Assembly: GCF_011758805.1 (NCBI RefSeq)
Contig: NZ_JAANOW010000005.1
Coordinates: 186,001-250,000, forward strand
Direction of reading: 5' to 3'
Source of the DNA: Mycolicibacterium fluoranthenivorans
Lineage (GTDB): Bacteria; Actinomycetota; Actinomycetes; Mycobacteriales; Mycobacteriaceae
Length of the DNA stretch: 64,000 nucleotides
The notes under the pieces were generated by a model. It was not told the origin of the DNA. It did not search any database and saw only the letters and a list, made by a program, of their open reading frames with translations. Every line of letters starts with the position of its first letter. The first letter of the stretch is position 1. Shown here piece after piece: positions 18,148 to 27,344 of this stretch. The position numbers were made by a program, and so were the translations under genes.

Positions 18148-18225
18148 CGAGCCACCCTCTCCGTCATGGTGCGGAGACGGACCATCACGACCACCCCTAC
18201 CGATCTTGTGCCCTGCATCACACTA

Positions 18226-18247
18226 CGAATGTTAACGTGAACATTCG
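18226..18247. promoter_or_regulatory. LacI-type operator A in the araB / sugar-binding-protein divergent region
   Basis: A 22-bp near-perfect palindrome (20 of 22 symmetric positions) with core AATGTTAACGTGAACATT at 18228-18245. It lies 79 bp upstream of the araB start. Related sites occur at 18379-18395, 31256-31274 and 31402-31421. The likely ligand is the LacI regulator encoded at 23033-24061. Confidence 0.75.
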
Positions 18248-18378
18248 CGATCGGTCAACGCACGATTTATGTCGTCACCACCCCCCACGGGCGCGGCCGT
18301 GCGTGCTGCTCATGTGGGCTGAGACCAGCGACTGGCACCACTCACACCAGCGCCGAAGCGGGGTTGACCCGCCGCTAG

Positions 18379-18395
18379 GTGATCGTTAACATCCA
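18379..18395. promoter_or_regulatory. LacI-type operator B upstream of the sugar-binding lipoprotein gene
   Basis: GGTGATCGTTAACATCC matches operator D (31405-31421) at 14 of 17 positions. It is 94 bp upstream of the first ABC importer gene. Its own palindromic symmetry is weak, so the call rests on likeness to the other sites. Confidence 0.55.
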
Positions 18396-18488
18396 AAATG
18401 TGATGCCGGCCACTTTCGCCCCTGCCGGCGATGCCGGCCATCGGCGCGCGGCCGAGCGGCAGAACCCGGGAACGAACAGGAGTCAGGT

Positions 18489-19472
18489 GTGAAGAGAACC
18501 TTTGCGGCCGTCATCGGCATCGCCGCCGTCACCGCCGCCGTGGCGGCCTGCGGGAGCGGGAAGGCCCCCGAAGGCGGTGGCGGTGGCGCCGGCGGCGCGA
18601 CCACGCTGGGCTTCGCCCAGGTCGGCGCCGAAAGCGGTTGGCGTACCGCCAACACCCAGTCTATCAAGACCGCCGCGCAGGCCGCCGGCATCGACTTGAA
18701 GTTCGCCGATGCCAATGGCGAACAGGAGAAGCAGATCTCGGCCATCCGCTCATTCATCCAGCAGGGCGTCGATGTCATCGCCTTCAGCCCGGTGGTTCGC
18801 ACCGGTTGGGACGCAGTGCTTCTGGAGGCCAAGAACTCCAAGATCCCGGTGATTCTCACCGATCGGGCGATCGACACCCAGGAGAAGGACGTCTACAAGA
18901 CGTTCATCGGCGCCGATTTCGTCGAGGAAGGCAAGCGGGCCGGCACGTGGGTGGCCGATCAGTACGCCGGCGCACCGGGACAGGTCAACATCGTTCAACT
19001 GGAGGGCACCACCGGCGCCGACCCGGCCATCGACCGCGACACCGGTTTCAAGCAAGGCATTTCGTCGAACCCGAACCTGCGGATCGTGGCCTCGCAGACC
19101 GGTGATTTCACCCGCTCCGGCGGCAAGCAGGTCATGGAAGCCCTGCTGAAATCGACCCCGAAGATCGATGTGGTGTTCGCGCAGAACGACGATATGGGCC
19201 TGGGTGCCATGGAGGCCATCGAGGCCGCCGGCAAGGTCCCCGGCAAGGACATCAAGATCGTCGCGGTCGACGCCACCCACGACGGGATGCAGGCGCTGGC
19301 CGACGGCAAGTTCAACTACATCGTCGAGTGCAACCCACTGCTCGGGCCGAAACTCATGGATCTGGTGAAGCAGGTGGCCGCGGGTGAGCAGGTACCGGCC
19401 CGGGTCGTCGTTCCCGACGAAGCCTTCGATCAGCAGCAGGCCATCAAAGCGCTGCCCGGACGTCAGTACTGA
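18489..19472 (+). CDS. Sugar-binding lipoprotein of ABC importer (YtfQ-like)
   Basis: A 327-residue type I periplasmic-binding protein. The N-terminus is a lipoprotein signal with lipobox VAAC (Cys at 20), then a Gly/Ala linker. The family motifs FAQVGAESGWRTANTQSI, IDVIAFSPVVRTGW and QNDDMGLGAMEAIEAAG resemble E. coli YtfQ, which binds galactofuranose; arabinose-type sugars are equally plausible here next to araBDA. GTG start with AGGAGT upstream. First gene of a six-gene plus-strand operon ending in an aldose epimerase. Confidence 0.9.
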   Translation: MKRTFAAVIGIAAVTAAVAACGSGKAPEGGGGGAGGATTLGFAQVGAESGWRTANTQSIKTAAQAAGIDLKFADANGEQEKQISAIRSFIQQGVDVIAFSPVVRTGWDAVLLEAKNSKIPVILTDRAIDTQEKDVYKTFIGADFVEEGKRAGTWVADQYAGAPGQVNIVQLEGTTGADPAIDRDTGFKQGISSNPNLRIVASQTGDFTRSGGKQVMEALLKSTPKIDVVFAQNDDMGLGAMEAIEAAGKVPGKDIKIVAVDATHDGMQALADGKFNYIVECNPLLGPKLMDLVKQVAAGEQVPARVVVPDEAFDQQQAIKALPGRQY

Positions 19473-19483
19473 GCGGCGGGGAT

Positions 19484-20995
19484 ATGACCTCGAAGGAGCC
19501 CGTACCCGTCGTCGAGATGCGGGACATCTGTGTCGAGTTCCCCGGGGTCAAAGCGCTTGATGCCGTGGACTTCCGGTTACTGCCCGGCGAGGTGCACGCC
19601 CTGATGGGCGAGAACGGCGCCGGCAAGTCCACCCTGATCAAGGCGTTGACCGGGGTGTATCCCGTCGACTCCGGGCAGATCATCGTCGACGGCACGCCAC
19701 GGTCCTTCACGGGGCCGCGCCAATCCCAGGAGGCCGGGATCAGCACCGTCTACCAGGAGGTGAACCTGTGCCCGAACCTCTCGGTCGGCGAGAACATCCT
19801 GCTCGGCAGAGAACCGCGACGGTGGGGGCATATCGACTACCGCGCCCTGCACCGTCGGGCCGGCGAACTCCTCGCCCAGCTCGAACTCGACATCGACTCC
19901 CGATCGCGGCTGGGCGCCCATCCCATCGCGGTGCAGCAGTTGGTGGCGATCACGCGGGCCACCGCCATGCGGTCGGCGGTACTCATCCTCGACGAACCCA
20001 CCTCCAGCCTGGACGCCGGTGAGGTCAGCGAACTGTTCGGTGTCATCCGCCGGCTGCGCGACGCCGGGACGGCGATCCTGTTCGTCTCGCACTTCCTGGA
20101 TCAGGTTTATGCGATCTCCGACCGGATCACGGTGCTACGCAACGGAAAACTGGTCGGAGAGTACCTGACCACCGAGCTACCCCGAGTCGGCCTGGTCACC
20201 GCCATGCTGGGCCGCGCGGTCGACGCTCTCGACGAGGTCGCCGATACTACGGCGGCAATCGAGGTGACCGGCACGCCGGTGGTGTCACTGCAGGGTTTGG
20301 GCCGGGTGCCCGCGGTGGAACCGGTCACCCTCGATATCCGCCGCGGAGAGATCATCGGGCTGGCGGGGCTGCTGGGATCGGGCCGCACCGAACTGGCCCG
20401 GCTGATCTTCGGGGCCGACCGCGCCACCGCCGGTCAGCTGTGTGTCGACGGCACACGCGTGATCATGCGGACGCCGCGCACCGCCATCGATCACCGGTTC
20501 GCGTTCACCTCCGAGAACCGCAAGGAAGACGGTGTTTTCGGGGAGCTCACCGTGCGGGACAACCTGGTGCTCGCGCTGCAGGCCCGCCGCGGCTTCGCCC
20601 GGCCGTTGTCGGCCAGAGCCAAGGACGAACTGGTCGACAAGTACATGGAGGCCTTCGACATCCGGCCGCGCCGGCCCGATGCCCTGATGAAGAACCTGAG
20701 CGGCGGCAATCAGCAGAAGGTGCTGCTGGCCCGCTGGCTCATCACCGAGCCGCAGCTGTTCATCCTCGACGAGCCCACCCGGGGTATCGACATCGGCGCG
20801 AAAACCCAGATCCAAAAACTTGTCACGGAGTTGGCCGCTGGCGGGATGGCGGTGCTGTTCATTTCCGCCGAGCTTGAGGAGGTGACCCGGGTGTCCCATC
20901 GCATCGCGGTGATGCGGGACCGTCGCAACGTCGCCCAGGTCGACACCGACCAGCAGCCCGACCTGCACGAACTGATCGCGGCGAGCCCGTCATGA
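19484..20995 (+). CDS. Sugar ABC importer ATPase, two fused NBDs (YtfR-like)
   Basis: A 503-residue cytoplasmic ATPase. NBD1 (about 8-240) has Walker [10 protein letters not shown] near 44 and Walker B LILDEPTSSL, with a degenerate signature (IAVQQLVAI). NBD2 (about 260-500) has a degenerate Walker A (GLLGSGRTEL) but a good LSGGNQQKV signature and [16 protein letters not shown]. This asymmetry is normal for MglA/RbsA/YtfR proteins. It energises import with the two permeases downstream; its stop overlaps the first permease start (ATGA). Confidence 0.95.
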   Translation: MTSKEPVPVVEMRDICVEFPGVKALDAVDFRLLPGEVHALMGENGAGKSTLIKALTGVYPVDSGQIIVDGTPRSFTGPRQSQEAGISTVYQEVNLCPNLSVGENILLGREPRRWGHIDYRALHRRAGELLAQLELDIDSRSRLGAHPIAVQQLVAITRATAMRSAVLILDEPTSSLDAGEVSELFGVIRRLRDAGTAILFVSHFLDQVYAISDRITVLRNGKLVGEYLTTELPRVGLVTAMLGRAVDALDEVADTTAAIEVTGTPVVSLQGLGRVPAVEPVTLDIRRGEIIGLAGLLGSGRTELARLIFGADRATAGQLCVDGTRVIMRTPRTAIDHRFAFTSENRKEDGVFGELTVRDNLVLALQARRGFARPLSARAKDELVDKYMEAFDIRPRRPDALMKNLSGGNQQKVLLARWLITEPQLFILDEPTRGIDIGAKTQIQKLVTELAAGGMAVLFISAELEEVTRVSHRIAVMRDRRNVAQVDTDQQPDLHELIAASPS

Positions 20996-22056
20996 CCAGA
21001 CGGATCGCCGCACACCAATTGTTCTGGCCCGCATTGGCGCTCATCGCACTGCTCGCCGCGAACGCCGTGCTGTCCCCCGGCTTTCTCAGTGTGCGCGTTC
21101 AGAACGGACACCTGTACGGCAGCCTCATCGACATCCTGCGCAACGGTGCGCCGACGCTCCTCGTCGCACTGGGCATGACGCTGGTGATCGCCTCCCGCGG
21201 CATCGATCTGTCCGTCGGCGCGGTGGTGGCGATCGCCGGCGCCGTGGTGTGCGCCCACATCGCCGGCTCACCCCAGCCCGACAGCGTCGCCACGGTGCTG
21301 ACGGCGATGGCCTTGGCCGTCCTGGCGGCCGCCGTGCTGGGCCTGTGGAACGCCACCCTGGTGGCGGTGCTGGGTATCCAACCCATCATCGCCACGCTGG
21401 TCCTGATGACCGCGGGTCGCGGTATCGCCCTGTTCGTCACCGAAGGCCAGATCGTCACCGTCACCAGCGCCCCGTTCAAGATGCTGGGGGCGGGCTACTT
21501 TCTGGGCCTGCCGGTCGCGATCCTGGTGAGTCTGTCGATATTCGTGCTGATCGGCCTGCTCACCCGCCGCACGGCGCTGGGCATGCTGCTGGAGGCCGTC
21601 GGGATCAATCCCGAGGCAGGCAGGCTGGCCGGGGTACGCAGCCGGACCATCGTTTTCGCGGTGTATCTGTTCTGCGCGCTGTGCGCCGGCATCGCCGGCC
21701 TGATGATCGCCTCGAACATCTCCGCCGCCGACGCCAACAACGCCGGGCTGTGGATCGAGATGGATGCCATCCTGGCGGTCGTGATCGGCGGCACCTCACT
21801 GCTCGGCGGCCGCTACAGCCTCACCGGGACCCTGCTCGGCGCCTTGATCATTCAGGCACTGACCACCACCGTCTACACCCTGGGTATCCGACCTGAGGTC
21901 ACGCTGGTGTTCAAATCCGTTGTGGTGGTCGCGGTCTGTCTCATGCAGTCGGCGAAGTTCCGCGGGTCCTTCACCCGCGGCCGCCGACGTCCCCCGTCCG
22001 GGTCCCCGACCGCACCGACACGTGCCCGCCGGACCGAGCCGAAGGTGCTCGCATGA
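20992..22056 (+). CDS. Sugar ABC importer permease 1 (YtfT-like)
   Basis: A 354-residue RbsC-family membrane protein with about 8-10 helices. Signature segments are LLVALGMTLVIASRGIDLSVGA and AILAVVIGGTSLLGGRYSLTGT, which contact the ATPase. A basic, Pro/Arg-rich tail of about 35 residues follows the last helix. It overlaps both neighbours by 4 bp, so it is co-translated with the ATPase and permease 2. Confidence 0.93.
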   Translation: MTRRIAAHQLFWPALALIALLAANAVLSPGFLSVRVQNGHLYGSLIDILRNGAPTLLVALGMTLVIASRGIDLSVGAVVAIAGAVVCAHIAGSPQPDSVATVLTAMALAVLAAAVLGLWNATLVAVLGIQPIIATLVLMTAGRGIALFVTEGQIVTVTSAPFKMLGAGYFLGLPVAILVSLSIFVLIGLLTRRTALGMLLEAVGINPEAGRLAGVRSRTIVFAVYLFCALCAGIAGLMIASNISAADANNAGLWIEMDAILAVVIGGTSLLGGRYSLTGTLLGALIIQALTTTVYTLGIRPEVTLVFKSVVVVAVCLMQSAKFRGSFTRGRRRPPSGSPTAPTRARRTEPKVLA

Positions 22057-23036
22057 CGACAACCCTCGCCCCACCCCGGATCCGTAAGCTCGCGACCGGA
22101 AAATACACCGGACCGCTGGCCACGTTGGCACTGTTCGCCGTGATGTTCGGCGGCGTCCTCAATCGTTACGATTTTGCCAGCCCCACACAGGTTTTCCTCA
22201 ATCTGTTCGTCGACAACTCGTATCTCATCGTGCTGGCCGTCGGGATGACCTTCGTGATCCTCACCGGCGGTATCGATCTGAGCGTCGGGTCGGTGGTCGC
22301 GCTGTCGACGGTCATCCTGGCCAAGACCCTGCAACAGGGCTGGCCCACCTCCGTCGCCATCATCACTGTCATGCTCGTCGGTCCCGCACTGGGACTGGTG
22401 ATGGGCGTGATGATCGAACGCTTCGACGTCCAGCCGTTCGTCGCGACATTGGCCGGCATGTTTCTGGCGCGCGGGATGTGTTATGTCGTCAGCGTCGATT
22501 CGCTGCCCATCAAGGATCCGGCGGTGCGCACCCTGGGTCTGGACTACCTGTACCTCTACGACGACAAGTTCATCCGTTGGCCGGTGGTCATCGCGCTCGT
22601 CGTGGTGGTGGTCGCGCTGTACGTCCTGCACCTGACCCGGTTCGGCAGAACCGTGTACGCGGTCGGCGGTAACCGGCAGTCCGCCCAGCTGATGGGTTTG
22701 GACGCGGCGGCGACCCGAATATCGGTGTACGTCATCAGCGGATTCTGTGCATCGCTGGCGGGCGTTCTGCTGGCCGTGCAGAAGCTCTCGGGCTACAGCA
22801 ACAACGGAATCGGGCTGGAGTTGGACGCCATCGCCGCGGCGGTGATCGGCGGTGTCATCCTGGCCGGAGGCGTGGGCTACGTCGCGGGCGCCCTGATCGG
22901 GGTGCTGGTGCTGGGCACCATCGAGACGTTCGTCACCGCGGCCAATCTCGATTCCTACTGGACCCGCATCATGACCGGCGCGCTGTTGCTGATATTCGTT
23001 CTGGTCCAGCGTGTCTTGGTGCGGCCGACGTCATGA
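22053..23036 (+). CDS. Sugar ABC importer permease 2 (YjfF-like)
   Basis: A 327-residue RbsC-family permease. Motifs include [26 protein letters not shown] and DAIAAAVIGGVILAGGVGYVAGALIGV. The presence of two different permeases after one double ATPase is the arrangement of E. coli ytfQRT-yjfF. The stop overlaps the start of the LacI regulator gene. Confidence 0.93.
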   Translation: MTTTLAPPRIRKLATGKYTGPLATLALFAVMFGGVLNRYDFASPTQVFLNLFVDNSYLIVLAVGMTFVILTGGIDLSVGSVVALSTVILAKTLQQGWPTSVAIITVMLVGPALGLVMGVMIERFDVQPFVATLAGMFLARGMCYVVSVDSLPIKDPAVRTLGLDYLYLYDDKFIRWPVVIALVVVVVALYVLHLTRFGRTVYAVGGNRQSAQLMGLDAAATRISVYVISGFCASLAGVLLAVQKLSGYSNNGIGLELDAIAAAVIGGVILAGGVGYVAGALIGVLVLGTIETFVTAANLDSYWTRIMTGALLLIFVLVQRVLVRPTS

Positions 23037-24061
23037 GCCCCGGCAATAATAGGTCGATGAGCCGCAAGCCAGTCATGTCCGACGTTGCCCGGCTCGCCGG
23101 GGTGTCCCATCAGACGGTGTCGCGGGTGATCAACGGCTCCCCCAGCATCCGGCCCGCCACCCGGGAACGGGTGGAGCACGCCATCGCCCAACTCGGCTAC
23201 CGCCCCAACAGCGTGGCCCGCGCGCTGGTCACGAGCAGGTCGGGCATCATCGGGATCATCGGCAGCAGCACCGCCCAGTACGGTCCTGCGAGCACCCAAC
23301 GCTCGGTGGAGGAGTCGGCCCGGGAGGCGGGTTTCTTCTCAAGCTCGGTGACACTGGCATCGTTGACACGACAGGAGATTCGCAGCGCGCTGGATCATCT
23401 GTCGCGGCTGGCGGTGGAAGCCATCGTGATGATCGTGGCACAGCAGGACGCCCTCAACGTGGTGAGCTCCGAGGATTTCGGGGTGCCGGTGATCGTGGTG
23501 GAAGGTGATCTGTCCGGGTCCGGGTTGTCGGTCGGGGTCGACCAGATCGGTGCCGCCCGCACGGCTACGCAGCATCTGATCGATCTCGGCCACACCGAGA
23601 TAGCCCATGTCAGTGGCCCGGATGGCTGGCCGGAGGCGACGGCGCGCACCAAGGGGTACCTCGACGCGATGCTCGCCGCGCGATTGGCGCCGCGCCCACA
23701 GTGGCGCGGTGACTGGAGCGCGGGGCGTGGGTACGAGCTCGGCAAGCAGATCGCCGCCGATCCCGATATCACCGGGATCTTCGTCGCCAACGACCACATG
23801 GCCATCGGGGTGCTGCACGCGCTGGCCGAGGCCGGCCGCCGGGTACCCGACGAGGTCAGTGTGGTGGGTTTCGACGACATCCCCGAAGCGCCCTATCTCA
23901 TCCCCGCGCTGACCACCATCCGCCAGGACTTCGCCGCGGTCGGCCATCGCGCCATTGCCCTGGTGAAAGCTCAACTGTCCGATACCGAATGCGAGACGGC
24001 GCTGCTGGGCGCGGATCTCGTGGTGCGGGACAGCACGGCGCCCCCGCCGAGGACGGCTTAG
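23033..24061 (+). CDS. LacI-family sugar regulator
   Basis: A 342-residue regulator. The N-terminal HTH (VMSDVARLAGVSHQTVSRVINGSPSIRPATRERV, about 13-46) is a textbook LacI helix-turn-helix with hinge LGYRPNSVARALVTSRS. The ligand domain carries FVANDHMAIGVLHALAEAGRRVPDEVSVVGFDDIPEAPYL. The ATG at 23033 overlaps the permease stop; an in-frame ATG at 23057 is an alternative. It probably binds the four palindromic sites at 18.2, 18.4, 31.3 and 31.4 kb, with arabinose, galactose or a phosphorylated derivative as inducer. Confidence 0.93.
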   Translation: MSPGNNRSMSRKPVMSDVARLAGVSHQTVSRVINGSPSIRPATRERVEHAIAQLGYRPNSVARALVTSRSGIIGIIGSSTAQYGPASTQRSVEESAREAGFFSSSVTLASLTRQEIRSALDHLSRLAVEAIVMIVAQQDALNVVSSEDFGVPVIVVEGDLSGSGLSVGVDQIGAARTATQHLIDLGHTEIAHVSGPDGWPEATARTKGYLDAMLAARLAPRPQWRGDWSAGRGYELGKQIAADPDITGIFVANDHMAIGVLHALAEAGRRVPDEVSVVGFDDIPEAPYLIPALTTIRQDFAAVGHRAIALVKAQLSDTECETALLGADLVVRDSTAPPPRTA

Positions 24062-24994
24062 GTGCGTACCGCCGAGGTCACCGCCCACGGCCTCGAATAC
24101 GAGCTCTTGGGCGGAACGGTGCGCGCGGTGCTCACCGGGGTGGGAGCGGCGATCCGGGAGCTGTCGGTGGACGGTGTCGATCTCACCCCGGGCTACCGGC
24201 CCGATGTACTGCGGCCGTTCTACTCGGGCACGGTGCTGATGCCATGGCCCAATCGGGTGCGCGACGGCCGCTGGACTCACCGTGGTGTCACCCAGTATCT
24301 CGATATCACCGAACCGCGGCGCGCCAACGCCCTGCACGGACTCCTGTGCTTCACCGAGTACCGGCTGCTGGAGCACACAGATTCGTGTGCGGTCCTCGGG
24401 GCGCAGGTCTTTCCGCAACACGGGTACCCCTTTCAGCTGGACACCCGGGTCCGCTATGCCCTGGTCGACGACGGTCTGCACGTCACGCACACCGTCGCGA
24501 ACACCGGACCGCAGACCGCACCCGTCGGCATCGGCACCCACCCGTTCCTGTGCATCGGCGATGTGCCCACGGCCGCACTGACATTGACTGTCGCCGCCGA
24601 TGACCACATCGACGTCGACGACCGCCTCAACCCCGTCGGGGTCAGCCCGGTGCGCGGCGGCTACTGGGATCTGCGGGCCGGGCGTCTGGTGGCCGATCTT
24701 GACCTGGACGATGCCTGGACGGGTCTGCACATGAGCGACGGCGGTAGCACACACACCTTGAGCGCACCCGACGGTCGGACGTTATCCCTGTGGGCCGATG
24801 AACAATTCGGCTATCTCCAGGTGTTCACCACCCGCCGCTACCCGGTCGGTGACGGGTTCGTCACCGCGATCGCGGTGGAACCGATGACCGCTCCGGCCGA
24901 CGCCCTCAACAGTGGGGCCGGCCTGCGGTGGCTTGAGCCCGGCCAGGACTGGTCGGCATCCTGGTCGATCCGGTACCGCGGCACCGTTCAGTAG
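24062..24994 (+). CDS. Aldose 1-epimerase family protein
   Basis: A 310-residue galactose-mutarotase-fold protein interconverting sugar anomers before kinase or isomerase steps. MPWPNRVRDGRW (near 60), the HGLLCFTEYR histidine (near 96), PVGIGTHPFL (near 160) and a late VAVEPMTAPADALN glutamate (near 270) match the family active site. The GTG start directly follows the lacI stop. Its stop overlaps the galK stop on the other strand by 7 bp, so two operons converge with no spacer. Confidence 0.9.
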   Translation: MRTAEVTAHGLEYELLGGTVRAVLTGVGAAIRELSVDGVDLTPGYRPDVLRPFYSGTVLMPWPNRVRDGRWTHRGVTQYLDITEPRRANALHGLLCFTEYRLLEHTDSCAVLGAQVFPQHGYPFQLDTRVRYALVDDGLHVTHTVANTGPQTAPVGIGTHPFLCIGDVPTAALTLTVAADDHIDVDDRLNPVGVSPVRGGYWDLRAGRLVADLDLDDAWTGLHMSDGGSTHTLSAPDGRTLSLWADEQFGYLQVFTTRRYPVGDGFVTAIAVEPMTAPADALNSGAGLRWLEPGQDWSASWSIRYRGTVQ

Positions 24995-26205
24995 ACGCGG
25001 CGCGCCGCCCCGCTGGGGATACCGCACAGGAAATCCGGTTTCGGTAGCCGGTGGTCCAGGGCGGCCCGGCCGACGGCTTCGATGACGTCCGGCAGTCGTT
25101 CGGTCCTGACCAACGCCAGCGCCGAACCGCCGAACCCGCCGCCGATCATCCGCGCACCCAGTGCACCCGCATCCAGGGCGGCGTCCACCGCGGTGTCCAG
25201 CTCCGGCGAACTGACCACCAGATCATCGCGCAGTGACGCGTGCGAGGCACTCAGATGTGGTCCGATGGCCGCGATCTCGTCCGCGCGCAGCAGATCGGCG
25301 ACCGCGCTGACCCGACGGATCTCGGTCAGGACATGCCGCAACGCGCGCCGCAGCGGCGGGTCGTCGGTTCTGGCGCAGTTCAACACCGCGTCGACATCGT
25401 CGGTGTGCAGCAGGGCCGAACGGCCGATGCGCGCGCACACCCGCTCCACCCGAGACCGCCGCAGCCCATAGGATCCTTCGACCAGCCGGTGCGGTGCGTT
25501 GGTGTTGATCACCAGAAAGACCACTCCCGCAGGCCGGCAGTCGAGTTTCAGGTGTTCCACACCAAAGGTGTTGCAGTCCAGGAGCATCACATGGCCGGCG
25601 CGGGCACGCAGCGCGGCGGACTGATCCATGCCACCGGTGGCGGCACCGACCACGACGTTCTCGGCGGTGATGCAATCGCGGGCCAGCGTGCGGCGCCCGG
25701 AATCGTCGGTAGCGGCACCGAACAACTCGGCGATCGCCAGCGCGGTCGCCGTTTCCAGCGCGGCCGAGCTCGACAGGCCGGCGCCCTGCGGCACCGACGA
25801 GTGCACGGCGATATCCAGACCCGGTATCCGGGCGATGGTGTCGTGGTAGGTCATCGCCCACGGCACCCCGGCGACGTACCCGGCCCAGCCGTTCGGCCGG
25901 TGTGGCCCGATATCCGCACCGCCGCCCTCCCAGTGGTCCTGGTGACCGGTCGATGCCAGCCGGACCCGGTCCTCGTTGTGTACCCGGACCGCGACGGCGG
26001 TGGCGTAGGGCAGCGCGAAGGGCATGACCGAGGCGCCGATGTAGTCGATATGCTCGCCGATCAGGTTGACCCGGCCCGGCGCCATCCACACCCCGTCCGG
26101 TGCCCCGCCGAAGCGCTGCCGGAACAGGTCGTCGACCCGGCCGCAGAGTTCGTCGGGCGCAGCTGGAGCCACCAGATCAAGGTTGTTCATCGTCGGTGCC
26201 CTCAT
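24988..26205 (-). CDS. galK: Galactokinase
   Basis: A 405-residue GHMP kinase phosphorylating D-galactose at C1. All three GHMP motifs are present: galactose signature GRVNLIGEHIDY (near 44-55), ATP loop VPQGAGLSSSAALE (near 134-147) and GGGFGGSALAL near the C-terminus. I place the start at ATG 26205, which overlaps the galT stop (ATGA); ATG 26190, with GAGG nine bases upstream, is an alternative. Upstream in-frame sequence is not family-like. Confidence 0.95.
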   Translation of the reverse strand: MRAPTMNNLDLVAPAAPDELCGRVDDLFRQRFGGAPDGVWMAPGRVNLIGEHIDYIGASVMPFALPYATAVAVRVHNEDRVRLASTGHQDHWEGGGADIGPHRPNGWAGYVAGVPWAMTYHDTIARIPGLDIAVHSSVPQGAGLSSSAALETATALAIAELFGAATDDSGRRTLARDCITAENVVVGAATGGMDQSAALRARAGHVMLLDCNTFGVEHLKLDCRPAGVVFLVINTNAPHRLVEGSYGLRRSRVERVCARIGRSALLHTDDVDAVLNCARTDDPPLRRALRHVLTEIRRVSAVADLLRADEIAAIGPHLSASHASLRDDLVVSSPELDTAVDAALDAGALGARMIGGGFGGSALALVRTERLPDVIEAVGRAALDHRLPKPDFLCGIPSGAARRVY

Positions 26206-27341
26206 GCGATCTCCCGAAGCCGGTCGGCGATGTGTTCCGGAGTGGTGTCGTTGACCCATGCCCCCATCGCGGATTCCGAACCGGCCAGATACTTCATCCG
26301 GCCGGGTGCCCGCATGAGGGAGAACAACTGAAGGTGCAGCCGTCCGTGGGCACGGTCGGGTCCGACCGGCGCCTGGTGCCATGCCGCGATGTACGGCGTC
26401 TGGTCCACCCCGTCGAAGAAGCGGTCGACCCTGCCGAGCAACTGCAGATATATCGTGGCCAGCTCGTCCCGTTCGGCATCGGTCAGCGCGGGGAAATCCG
26501 GGACATCACGATGTGGCATAAGGTGTATCTCCAGCGGCCAGCGCGCCGCGGCGGGGACGAACGCGGTCCAGTGCTCCGCGGCCACCAGCAGCCGGCGGCC
26601 CGAATCGCGTTCCGCGCCAAGGATGTCGTCGTACAGGTTGCGACCGGTGGTGGCGGCGTGGCGGCGGGCCTGCCGAACCATTGCCTGGGTCCGCTGCGGC
26701 AGGAACGGATAGGCATAGATCTGGCCGTGCGGATGGGTGAGCGTCACCCCGATCTCGCGACCGCGATTCTCGAAGCAGAACACCTGTTGCGCACCGGGTA
26801 CCGCCGACAGTTCGGCGGTGCGGTCCGCCCACGCCTCGATGACGGTGCGCGCCCGCCGATGCCCCAGGGTGGCGAAGCTGGCATCGGGATCGCTGGTGAA
26901 GCACACCACCTCACAGCTGCCCGTACCCGGTATCTGCGGCCACAGCGGCTCACCGTCGACGTGGGTGTCGGTCGCCGCTGCACGGGAGGACAATGCGGGG
27001 AAACGGTTTTCGAAGACGACGACGTCGTAGTCGGCGGCGGGTATCTCGGTGGCCGGCCGGCCCGGCCGGGTCGGCGCCAGTGGCGATTCGTCCGGGCCCG
27101 GCAGGAATGTCCGGTCCATGCGGTGCGCGGCGATGGTGACCCATTCGCCGGTGAGCACGTCATAGCGCAGCTGCGATTCCGACACCGCAGGCTCCAGCGG
27201 CCTGGTGTCGGTGAGCCCTCCGGTCCGCCGCATCCGCCCTCCGCTGTCGAGTTCGTCGAAGTAGATGAGCCGGCGGCCGTCTGCCAGGGTGGTGACGGTC
27301 TTGCGGACGGTGGTGGGCGTGACGGTAGGCGGTGTGGGCAC
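26202..27341 (-). CDS. galT: Galactose-1-phosphate uridylyltransferase
   Basis: A 379-residue HIT-superfamily nucleotidyltransferase exchanging UMP between UDP-glucose and galactose 1-phosphate. The active-site HPHGQIYAYP is near residue 204, with a late LHLQLFSLMRAP segment supplying further histidines. The GTG start lies 3 bp after the permease stop. No galE is in the window, so the Leloir pathway needs an epimerase from elsewhere. Confidence 0.95.
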   Translation of the reverse strand: MPTPPTVTPTTVRKTVTTLADGRRLIYFDELDSGGRMRRTGGLTDTRPLEPAVSESQLRYDVLTGEWVTIAAHRMDRTFLPGPDESPLAPTRPGRPATEIPAADYDVVVFENRFPALSSRAAATDTHVDGEPLWPQIPGTGSCEVVCFTSDPDASFATLGHRRARTVIEAWADRTAELSAVPGAQQVFCFENRGREIGVTLTHPHGQIYAYPFLPQRTQAMVRQARRHAATTGRNLYDDILGAERDSGRRLLVAAEHWTAFVPAAARWPLEIHLMPHRDVPDFPALTDAERDELATIYLQLLGRVDRFFDGVDQTPYIAAWHQAPVGPDRAHGRLHLQLFSLMRAPGRMKYLAGSESAMGAWVNDTTPEHIADRLREIA

Positions 27342-27344
27342 GGG

